From: Neodontobutis hainanensis
Taxonomy: Eukaryota > Chordata > Actinopteri > Gobiiformes > Odontobutidae
DNA length: 64,000 nt
Reading direction: 5' to 3'
Assembly (NCBI GenBank): GCA_024349245.1
Contig: JALDNG010000081.1
Coordinates: 696,001 to 760,000 of the forward strand
In this document: piece by piece, positions 25,428-35,108 of the stretch
How positions within the stretch are numbered: position 1 is the stretch's first letter
Layout of the letters: each line of letters opens with the position of its first letter
Notes under the pieces: model-generated
What the model was told of the DNA's origin: nothing
The model's input: only the letters and a program-made list of their open reading frames with translations
Databases searched by the model: none
Translations under genes and position numbers: made by a program

Positions 25428-26515
25428 ATGGCTTGCTGTGCTGTTGGCTGTACTAACAGACCCCCCAAGAAGTGTGGTCTTCAGTTTTTCGGTGAGTAAT
25501 ACTATTTTCTTGGTTTTATGGATGGTTTTGAGGGCTCTTACACGGCTAAATATATAGCATTACTTAGCTATTTAGCCGAGCTAACAACTTTAACCCATCA
25601 AAATTACATCCAGTACGGTAATTTAGAATTAGATGTTAATTATAATACAATTAAGGTAGAATTTTAAATTTATTTTTACTGGCTTTGCTTTATGCTTTAA
25701 AAAAAGATCCAGATATACAATATATCAAGGCTCAAAAACACTATTTGCATTACGAACATGGTTATTAAACAAGTTTAACAGCAAAACAATATATTTATTC
25801 ATTTCAGCTGTAATATTTTTTTAAGTGATCAGATTAAGCATGTTATGGCTTTGACATATAACGGGCAAATGAGCGCTACGTGATATAACTGTATTATTCA
25901 CCGGGTGCTCTACACAATGACTGTAGAAAATAGCTCCGGTAGCTACCGTCAATGCTCTGAAGCCCACCGCTAATGACTTTTGAAAATAACGTGCTATCAT
26001 TATGTGTTAAGATAATGTAAGATTATCTCGCAAAAAAAAAGTAATTCACTTTTTCTATGAAATCGTTATTGCACATAAGATTGCACTAGCGTTATGTGTC
26101 TTAGCTTCGTTTGGGACGTGTAGAAGGTGTCTCTGTTGCTCTTATATTTAACTGCCTTCACTGCCTTCTGAAATAGAAATTATTACAAGCTTATCACCAT
26201 GATCTTATGTGAAGCCTGTTGTTATCTACCCTAACCCTGCCATGCAATTGTTATTGTAACACTATATGTACTGTACTAGTTTGGTAACCTTTTAAGGTTA
26301 TAATAGCACCTAATGTGTTTCTGTATGTTTTAAGTTTTCCTCTAGGTGATCCAGACAGACTGGACCAGTGGGTGTTGAAGATGAGGAGACAGAACTGGAC
26401 TCCTACCTCTTCCAGGCGGTTGTGCAGTCAACACTTTGAGAGGGATAGCTTCTGCACTGATTTGAGGGTACCTAAAACTTTGTGTCATCTTTATTACAAG
26501 GACAGTACATACTGA
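25428..26515 (+). CDS. THAP-domain protein, N-terminal fragment (exon 1 plus exon 2a)
   Basis: Exon 1 (25428-25491) encodes MACCAVGCTNRPPKKCGLQF plus F and ends in phase 1 at a GTGAGT donor. Exon 2a starts at 26346 after TTTTCCTCTAG and continues GDPDRLDQWVLKMRRQNWTP and LCSQHFERDSFCTDLRVPKTL. This gives the C2CH zinc-binding pattern of THAP DNA-binding domains (CxxxC, then CxxH), the conserved Trp and Pro, and the usual exon break. THAP proteins derive from P-element-like transposases. The terminal AVPTIF box is degenerate and the frame stops at 26513-26515. No further exons were found, so it may be a decayed or truncated gene. Confidence 0.6.
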
Positions 26516-26689
26516 CCAATAGCACAACTGTATAATATGCCAGAGTAACATTAGTCCACATGGGTTATTGTAGAACTGCACAGTGAGTCACAAGCAATCA
26601 GCAGCTTTATCAGAAACATCATTAATAACATTCAGGCCATTAGGAGCACAAATAAAACACACTGTCAATATTAAAAAGGACAAATAGAC

Positions 26690-26785
26690 AACATGCATTA
26701 ATAATAATTCTATTATATTTTATTTATAATGCGCTTTTCTGGACACTCGATGTCGCCTTATACCAATAGTAAAAACACAATAGCA

Positions 26786-26818
<33 letters not shown>

Positions 26819-27000
26819 ATCAATTTTATATAGTGCTTTTCTGGGGACGCAAAGACGCTTTACATATCAATTACACATAATTCAAATACTCAAGGACAAC
26901 AATTAAAAGCAACAAATAAAAACTTATTTGTTGATGACAGAACAGTGCAGTTATGGTGGGAGTGAGTAGGCCAGTCTGAATAGATGTGTTTTGAATTAGT
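26690..27000. repeat. Dispersed repeat inserted in the first THAP exon-2 duplicate
   Basis: About 310 bp that interrupts the local duplication (26346 onward compared with 27190 onward). It includes tatatagtgcttttctgggg followed by cgcaaagacgcttta, a pattern frequent in fish intergenic repeats, and an (ATT)n tract. A related sequence is at 55870-55930. Confidence 0.45.
26787..26817 (+). repeat. (ATT)n microsatellite
   Basis: About ten consecutive ATT units inside the dispersed repeat at 26690-27000. Confidence 0.9.
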
Positions 27001-27189
27001 CATTAGTTACACTACAGACATCTTATTAAGCAAAGAGAAACAGAAGTTGTTAAAACATCAGGGCACAGAGGGTTATAATACTGATAAGTTTGAACTGAAT
27101 AGACACATTTTTAAAAGAGACTAAAATAATCCACTTAAATTAATGTGTTAACTAGTTTTGTTTGTTTGTTTGTTTAAGTTTTCCTCTAG

Positions 27190-27419
27190 GTGATCTAGAC
27201 AGACTGGACCAGTGGGTGTTGAAGATGACGAGACAGAACTGGACTCCTACCTCTTCCAGTTGGTCGTGCAGTCAACACTTTGAGAGGGATAGCTTCTGCA
27301 CTGATTTGAGGGTACCCAAAACTTTATGTGTCATCTTTATTACAAGGACAGTACATACTGACCAACAGTACAACTGTATAATATGCCAGAGTAACATTAG
27401 TCCACATGGGTTATTGTAG
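27190..27419 (+). pseudogene. Duplicate of THAP exon 2 (exon 2b)
   Basis: Follows the same acceptor (TTTTCCTCTAG) as exon 2a and repeats its sequence, with the changes P to L, R to T, and RRL to SWS in the domain. A two-base difference just after the domain shifts the downstream frame. Flanking noncoding sequence is duplicated too, so this is a local tandem duplication. It could serve as an alternative second exon or be an inert copy. Confidence 0.5.
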
Positions 27420-28019
27420 AACTGTAGTTGTAGGTGTAGTAGAATTGTAGTCACAAGCGAGCAGCATCTTTATCAGAAACATCATTAATAACAATATTAA
27501 AAAGGACAAATAGAAATCATGCATCAGATGCATTACACTACAGACATCTTATTAAACAAAGAGAAACAGAAGTTGTTAAAACAGCAGGGCATAGAGGGTT
27601 ATAATACTGACAAGTCTGATCTGAAGAGACACATTTTTAAAAGAGAGCAAAATAATCCACTTAAATTAATTTCGCTGATGGTATTTGGAATAATGTTTAA
27701 TTGTTTAGAAGCTCGAACAGAAAAGGCAGACTGACTGAAAGCTGTTTTTCTAATCTTTTTAGTTTACCAATTTGTTAGTATTTTTCTATTGAGATGCACT
27801 CTTTATACTTCCTGCAAGGGACGCGGCCATAGATTACTATTACTTTTGTGGTGTCAAGTTGACTGTGGACACAACATGTTGACTGACATTGTGTTAACAT
27901 CGTGTTGTGTACCAGTCGTGGTGTGTGGGCTTTCAACCAAGACAGCCCAACTTGAATTAGTTTTGTGTGATTTTTATTTGAGTTTTTCTGACTTTCCACA
28001 GGGTCCCGTCCTGCAGCAG

Positions 28020-28287
28020 TCATTTTAAACTCCTCATCCCATCCTTGCTATTTCCACCTTCACCCTTGACACTGGACAAAATGCTCAGGTCATTCCCGGC
28101 ACAGTGAATCAGGAGGACCTCCGGCACTGATCTTCTTTGCAACGTGTCCTCAAAAGGACAGGAGCCCTCCAACGAGGGCCAAACCAGCAAACCCGGGCAT
28201 GTGGAAGGCTGAGGTGGCTAAGTGTTGTATCTGCAGCTCTCTGGGCTCCACACCGGACATGGCTGTCACCAATGATCCACACAGTTT
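28020..28287 (-). pseudogene. SGNH/GDSL-hydrolase-like exon, frameshifted (copy B)
   Basis: Counterpart of 7692-7962 with the same GDS and GND motifs in two frames. Relative to copy A it lacks one A in the run near 28154 and two Cs near 28164. The net change of three bases keeps the same reading frame, so the frameshift between the motifs is shared and older than the duplication. Confidence 0.5.
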
Positions 28288-28392
28288 CTAGATGTGAAAA
28301 GAATGCATAAATTAATGTGAAAAAAGTTACAATTGAGTCGTTCAAAAATAATAATTAAAAATGGTTAAATATGCAGCCATAATTGGACTTAC

Positions 28393-28470
28393 TTGTCTGT
28401 GCAGCATGTTCTTGGGAGTTCTGCTTTCCAGGTGAAGAAGGCAGAAGGAGGGGAGCAGAGGCAGGTCCAT
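28393..28470 (-). pseudogene. Upstream exon of the SGNH-like gene (copy B)
   Basis: Identical in layout to 8070-8147: a phase-1, 78-bp minus-strand exon with a GTAAGT donor. Here the upstream flank of the gene is also present (see 29056-29101). Confidence 0.4.
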
Positions 28471-29055
28471 CTTGAAAACTACAAGAGAGTTATGCATAAC
28501 GTGGCTGTAACTAAGTAAAATATAGTCTCCCAAGTAACATGTAACTGCACTTACTTGTCTGGGCAATGGGTTCTTGGGAGTGAGCAATGTGAGAAGTGAT
28601 GTTTTACATCTTTTTAACTACAATAGAAAAAGTTACATTAGTATGCTATATTATAGCTTATAAAATATTAACTATATAACATATTATAGAGAGAAACATA
28701 GTGTGTTCATGAATCTAAAGTCATTTTATTTTAATTTAGAAGTATTTATAATATTATGGCTTTAATTGCATAATCTACAGGTTTTTTCTGTACATTTAAT
28801 AAATGTTTAACTCTATTTAGAAAAAGTATGTGACAGATAACAATCTTTCAATATTATAGCTTAATCCCCAAAACATGCACAAAAAACAGAAGTAAGAATA
28901 AACGTATTTATACGTTTGAAGTCTTTGCTTTCTTTAGTGGTCTTACAAGTAAAACGTCTAATAAAATTATCATAAAGAATAAAAAAGTTTTAACAGCCAT
29001 TAGAGTTAATTTCAAATTAGTTGATAAATGCAGTCAAAGTCATGAAGTCCACTTA

Positions 29056-29101
29056 CTATCGACGCAGTCCAACGATGGCAACAAGAGGGGCGGAAAATCC
29101 C
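29056..29101 (-). CDS. Candidate 5' exon of the SGNH-like gene, outside the duplicated block
   Basis: On the minus strand, a T-rich tract and TTCACAG acceptor lead into a 46-bp open stretch, WDFPPLLLPSLDCVD, ending in phase 1 at a GTAAGT donor. The PLLLPS motif and the phase match the exon at 28393-28470, suggesting an exon family created by internal duplication. GC-rich sequence at 29130-29240 could be the promoter. It is a short exon supported by splice signals and motif similarity only. Confidence 0.3.
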
Positions 29102-29518
29102 ACTGTGAAAAAAAAATGTAGCTGGAACGGGAGAGCTCCACTTGCGTTAGCCTGGTGTTAGCAACAGGTTAGCATTAGCCTTAGCCTCTTCTACCGCGGA
29201 GTGGGCGTAATTACCCACGCACGCGCTTGCGATGCAACACTCCCTTTGCCCATTTTAGTAACATCCTCTGACGAAGGAGTCTGAAATGTCCGGATGTAAT
29301 CGCCATTTTTTTGCCCATGAATTAGAGTCATATCAGTAAATAGGGGACCATTGGGCAGATTACATCCATTTTTATTTACTATCTATGGATAATATCCACA
29401 AAAAAACATCATCATAAAACCTAGAGCAAGAGCATAATGTAAATAAAAAAAGTGCTGCTAATGAGTATGACACAGTTTATTGGCAGTAGTGACTGCATTT
29501 CTGCAAAGCTTTGGTTTC

Positions 29519-29697
29519 TGTGGCTATTAGCAGTTTCTCAGTGGTCGTCCTTGAACGGGAAGGTAGACGGTTCGATTCCTCCTCTTCCTACTGCTGTTGT
29601 GTCCTTGGGCAAGACTCTTAACCCCCCTTGCTTCCAGTGGTGTTCCAGCTGTAAGTTGATTTGGATTAAAGTGTCTGCTAAATGAATAACTGAAATT
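29519..29697 (+). mobile_element. tRNA-derived SINE with L2-type tail
   Basis: It contains a B box GGTTCGATTCC (29569-29579), a body with gtccttgggcaagactctta, and the tail motif gtgtctgctaaatgaat shared by fish L2-mobilised SINEs. The A-box half is disrupted. It belongs to the same family as 43786-44052 and 60203-60398. Confidence 0.75.
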
Positions 29698-30185
29698 TAT
29701 TTGGGCATTGTGGCTGATTTAAGTTGTTCTTCTGACTGGATTAAAATAATCTAAACTTCTTTGAGGCATTTAACTCATATTTAATCAAATAAGGCCTATT
29801 ACAGACTTTCTTTTCAGGAAATTCTGTAGCAAAGACAGTATATTTGATAATGGTTTTCACTGTCTTAGATTAAAGGTGGTCACACGGAAATCAACCACAA
29901 GCTGTGTTGGAATTAAATGATTTATTTAGAAATATATTTGAAAATGATGGTTGAATACAATCAACGGCAAAATTCTCAAAGCGTGTAGCTGTTTTTAGGG
30001 CTAAATTTAATTTTTTTAATTTGACATTTTCTTTAAATTTAAATAATAAACTGTTAGAATTTTTTATTATGCAGTAATGACTAATTTGATATTTTTTTAT
30101 GCAGCAGTCTGTTGTAGACACACAACAGGATGGATGCTATACTGAGCTAACTTGGACCATCTCTGCACTGGGCGTTTTAACATCA

Positions 30186-30277
30186 GAGAGCAGCCAGTGG
30201 ATGAACTACAGAACCGAACGCCTCCAGAACTCTTTCCTCCCGACCACCATTAGACTGAGCAACCCAGGATGAAGTCT
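30186..30277 (+). mobile_element. LINE reverse-transcriptase 3' remnant
   Basis: A short frame reading YRTERLQNSFLPTTIRLSN then PG and stop resembles the extreme C-terminus of many non-LTR retrotransposon ORF2 proteins (pattern R..NSF.P..IRL.N). No flanking element body is recognisable. Confidence 0.4.
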
Positions 30278-33200
30278 GATTCAATTTATTTCTGTTGAAT
30301 TTAAATTGAATTCTTCCTGTTGACAATAAGAAGGCAGACATGAGCCAGAAGAAAGAGACCTATCCTACAGGTTACTCTGACGCTATGTTGCTGCAATAGC
30401 CATTTAAATCCAAGAGTCTGACGTCAGCAGTTTATGAAAACATATTTACTGTAAAATTTCAAAATGTTGATGGCTGTATATAATGTGTTTTATTGACAAA
30501 TATAGAAAGTATAGAGTTTAAAATGTTTTTTTCAAAATATAGGGCAATTACTGTATACCCCAGCACCTGTAAGGTAAATGTACTGTAAAAAAAACTATAT
30601 GGAGAAATGTCCGTTCATCAGGGATCATCCTCAAGATCCCTCAAAGTCTAACCTTGAATCAAAAAAAGAGCAAAACCCACACTGTTCACAGAAACATAAA
30701 ACATGTGTAACGGTTTACAGATGCCAGAGATATGTAAACTTTATCCCCCATGATGTGCCCCCTAAGAGGAAGAACACTAAAAACTAGACCCAGCAAAAGA
30801 GACAGGAGGCCCGGCCAGTCCGTCAACTGTAAGTAATCACCTCAGAAGTCACACTGAGAGTTACATGCTCTTGAAGAATGCTTTACACAGACCTTCTCAC
30901 CTCTCAATTATGAAGCCCAACATGTCAAAGGCTTAGGTACCAACAGCAGGAGGCCAACACAAAGGAAGCAGGAGCATGTTACTGACATCGTCTTTAACAC
31001 ATGGGTTTTATGGTAATGGACTCAACATGTGGGAGTCAACAGGGATTCTCTGTGTTACTTTTGCATCAACTATGAAATTCATAGATCAGCATGAATTAAG
31101 ATTAAGATTAACATGACCTTCACATTTCAGATGTTGAAAAGGTTGTTGTAGAACAAAAACATTTTTGCTCTACACATACATCAAATGTTTTGAAATGGGA
31201 TGACTTTTACTATTTTTGGCCTTTTGGTTTTCAAAGTTATTTAGTCTTTATTTTAAAGCAGTACTGTATTTTTTGAAGACTTGCACCCACTAGTGGAATC
31301 CAAGAATAAATGCACTGCTGCAATCACTCGTGAGTTTGTCGGATTTCACAATGTACAGCTTCCGTAAAGGTTTTTTATAGTTGTGCTGAGATACATGTTC
31401 GATCAGTTATTACACTTCAACACAGAGTTATACGTTGTCTCAACATGTAGTTTTTCTTGTTTGATGTCAGAAAATTATCAAAACTAAGTCATTTTTATAT
31501 TTACCCATCATTTTTGTCCCCTAGGTTTTATTTCAACTTTGACGGATGTTTTTGAACAAATGCTGCTATTTGTCTCTGACATAAATGCCTGTGAGAATGG
31601 AAGGGAATGACACACTGAACATACACCATTATTCTTCTTCAATAAATGAATATATGGGCTTCCAGGCAAACTAGCACACCCCAAGACTTTTTGTTTGTTT
31701 TCAAATTGTGGTTAACAGCAGTATCGGGGTGCTCTTTAAGAACACAATCGAAGTTAAAACAAAATCCTATTAGTTAGATTAGAGTCAAAAAGTCAGGTTG
31801 TCTAGATGTGTTGACAGTGTGAGTTTTTGTTCTCCCTTCTGTGTATTTAATGCCATTTGGACATATTTTACTGAATATGATGATGTTAAAAGTAAAGCTA
31901 ACAACAAATTCTGGCTTCTTAAAATGTAAAAAACACTCACAAACTGACCCAATACAAAAATTAATCACTGATATGACATCTAAAAAAAATCAAAATGTCA
32001 TAAAGTCTAGTCTAAGTCTAAAGTCTTCTGGAAAAACAAAATGGTCTCGCAAAATGCACAATTGTGAAAAGTGCAGCCAACATTTTCTTTTGTGCTTCCA
32101 TTATATTACAAAAGACAATTCACAAAAAAACATTTGCACTGTTGCCATGGCAATCACAAATGTCAGTATCATGCAAGACATACAGAACCAACTTGGAAAA
32201 GGATTTAGTTCACAAACCCTTAGAGACATTAAAATACCTACTAAAAATGGAAGCAAAACACAAAATGGCAAAAAGATATATCACTGTTTTATCATTGTTA
32301 TTTACCAACAATTGTGAAATGAGTTGACGTCTGACCTTTGACACTGGAATAGATGAATATAGCACCTCCAACATGTGCTGACATACGAGCAATATTCAGC
32401 ACGGTGTATAAAAGTCTTTGTAAGTGCACAAATCAGAAGATTACATTGTTATTTATGTGAATAGACTTGTCTCTCAGTGCACTCTTCTATAAGAAAGCCC
32501 GCGGGTAAAAAGAAAAGGTACAGTGTATGCAACGTGTCGACGCAGCGCACCCGCAGTCATCGAGTGTAATTATGTGTGAGGATTGAGGAATGAACTTAAC
32601 GTTTGGCCTTTGGGCTTAATTAATGTTTAACAGTGACAGTTTTATTTCTAAAACAGTGGAAAGGGAAGGTATTGTTACATGTTACGTGACCACAGCAGAG
32701 GAAATGTGTTTATGTCAATAAAGAGTGAACAGTAAGGAAAAATGTAATGAACCATGGAGATATAATCTTAGAGAACATGGCAGCAGCACTGTGAGGTTTT
32801 ATTCCCTCATCTTTTTAAATTCAGCCATGAAAGTCACGCTGTATTCCCCCATTAGACGCTCCCAATCCAAGAATGAACTGGAGTGAATCGGGGAAATCAG
32901 CGTTTGTTATTAAACTGAAAGAAATTATCATACCTCTGTTTAACCTCAGGACAAAAAAATAAAAAAAAATAAAAAAAATACAAAAATAATACACAATCAT
33001 TTTCATTCCTCTGCCTTGTGGTAAAGTTTCTTTTCAGATTTTATGATTTTTGCAGAGGAATGTTAAGTGTTATCGTGTTTTTCCTGGATTAGAAGTGAGG
33101 GGATGGTTCCACGGCTGTCAGCGTTTGCAATGGGGCGTTACACATTGTGTGGTTCGTAACACCTTATAAAAACCAAACACTGTAAAACATTAACAAATCA

Positions 33201-34412
33201 TCAATGGAATTTAATTTATATTTCTATTGAATAATCTTATCATTCAAAACTAACATCTTGGGAACAATGTTCATAACCTGGTGATATTAGTAGCTCTTTA
33301 TATATGATAATACTTAAACCTAGACTTAAAAGTGAGTATGTGTAGTACGTGTGACTGTGCTGGTTTTAAAAAATATCTTAAGTGCGTTGTGGGCTACTAC
33401 TTCTACTTCAACACATTTTACAGAAAGGCTTTGTCATTTTTAATAATCACATGCTGATAAATCCTCAGCATATAATTCAGTCTAGACACTGTAAAAGACA
33501 GATCCACAGCTGAACACATACTGGTGCTCACTGGGTGATACAGTTTGTGAAAATTTATATGACACACCTCAGCCTAGAGGGCGCCTTTTACTGTCGACGT
33601 GATTAAGTGATTGGTGTAACATAATACATGGCCCTATAAATCAATGTGCCGTTCTAGACATCATCCCTGCTGACAGATTGGAGCGGGTCGCTGCCAGATG
33701 TAGGCCTCAAAGTATTCAAGATTTTTGAGAGGTCAAACCAACACTACTTTGTCTTCTCAATGAGGATGTTTCTTAAAAATCTGCACAAGTCAAGCTTATG
33801 CTTAATGCAGTCACACCTCTGTTCTGTGTTGTGCACATAGTGAGAGGGATCTTATGGTGTTATGTCACCAGCTATTGTTGTGTACTCTCCCGGATTTGGT
33901 CTGGCTCAAAACAAACTGAAAAACACCCCAAATTCAGATGATTTATGGTTTGATTACAGTAGTTTTCTGCTACAAGCTGAGATAATTGAGCTATGTAAAC
34001 CTTAGGGCTGAGGGCTTACATTTTAAAAGCCTTGGCCGTTTTAGTTCGACAGTTTCTAATGCTTTTAGTGACTAACTTTGCTCCACATTTTGTTCACTGA
34101 AACTTTTTGAGTGACTACAAACAACTTTAGCCTGGAACATGTTTAAAGCTTAACCTGTTTTGAACACTTTTGGTCGAGCGGTGTGTGGTGTATTGATGTG
34201 ACACTGACTACACCATGTTTTCTGAGCTATTACCATTCTGAGTTCGAGTGTTCTGAGAGCTGAGCTGATATCGCTCAAAGTGAGGGGCTAAACCTGAAAC
34301 TAACTTCTCAGAATTAAAAATGTTCCCTGGATTTGGAATTAAACGTTTTCACTTTAAAACCTAGGTCCAGATGCCTTCATTTTAAACTTGTCTTAAATAT
34401 GTCCTGGATTAA

Positions 34413-35108
34413 CTGAGAACCTCCACAGACACGCTGACTGAGAACCTCCACAGACACGCTGACTGAGAACCTCCACAGACACGCTGACTGAGAACCTCCA
34501 CAGACACGCTGACTGAGAACCTCCACAGACACGCTGACTGAGAACCTCCACAGACACGCTGACTGAGAACCTCCACAGACACGCTGACTGAGAACCTCCA
34601 CAGACACGCTGACTGAGAACCTCCACAGACACGCTGACTGAGAACCTCCACAGACACGCTGACTGAGAACCTCCACAGACACGCTGACTGAGAACCTCCA
34701 CAGACACGCTGACTGAGAACCTCCACAGACACGCTGACTGAGAACCTCCACAGACACGTTGACTGAGAACCTCCACAGACACGCTGACTGAGAACCTCCA
34801 CAGACACGCTGACTGAGAACCTCCACAGACACGCTGACTGAGAACCTCCACAGACACGCTGACTGAGAACCTCCACAGACACGCTGACTGAGAACCTCCA
34901 CAGACACGCTGACTGAGAACCTCCACAGACACGCTGACTGAGAACCTCCACAGACACGCTGACTGAGAACCTCCACAGACACGTTGACTGAGAACCTCCA
35001 CAGACACGTTGACTGAGAACCTCCACAGACACGCTGACTGAGAACCTCCACAGACACGCTGACTGAGAACCTCCACAGACACGTTGACTGAGAACCTCCA
35101 CAGACACG
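34413..35108. repeat. 25-bp minisatellite, 28 units
   Basis: Tandem units of ctgagaacctccacagacac followed by gctga, 27 full plus a final partial one, almost perfectly homogeneous. Four units carry a C-to-T change (near 34759, 34984, 35009 and 35084). Because the period is not a multiple of three and has no stop on the minus strand, all three minus frames stay open for 226-249 codons. These frames are repeat artefacts, not genes. Confidence 0.97.

Larger units (their letters stand above)
23154..27847. other. 4,694-bp segment present only in copy B, bounded by 15-bp direct repeats
   Basis: ATTACTATTACTTTT occurs at 23139-23153 and 27833-27847, and only once in copy A (7505-7519). The segment therefore either was lost from copy A by recombination between the short repeats or inserted in copy B with a 15-bp target duplication. 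The ends show no inverted repeats or poly(A), which favours deletion. It contains the THAP fragment, a LINE and a CTCF-like site. Confidence 0.85.
15633..28808 (+). repeat. Large segmental duplication, copy B, interrupted by a 4.7-kb segment
   Basis: This is the second direct copy of the block at 1-8484. Homology covers 15633-23153 and resumes at 27848-28808 after the extra segment 23154-27847. Homology to the window starts at 15633 only because the window starts there; the true left edge of the repeated unit is probably 8485. The unit would then be 8485-28808 (20.3 kb with the extra segment, 15.6 kb without). Confidence 0.93.
28809..34412. other. Gene-poor interval right of the duplication
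   Basis: Apart from the candidate exon at 29056-29101, a SINE at 29519-29697 and a LINE remnant at 30186-30277, I see only AT-rich noncoding sequence. A 158-codon open frame at 31841-32317 has low-complexity, Lys/Asn/Ser-rich composition and no recognisable family, so I treat it as chance. Confidence 0.5.

Noticed and set aside
31841..32317. 158-codon plus-strand open frame
   Set aside because: AT-rich, low-complexity composition, an overlapping second frame, no splice context and no recognised domain.
34413..35108. CRISPR-like repeat array
   Set aside because: Units are contiguous without spacers and the DNA is vertebrate; it is a minisatellite.
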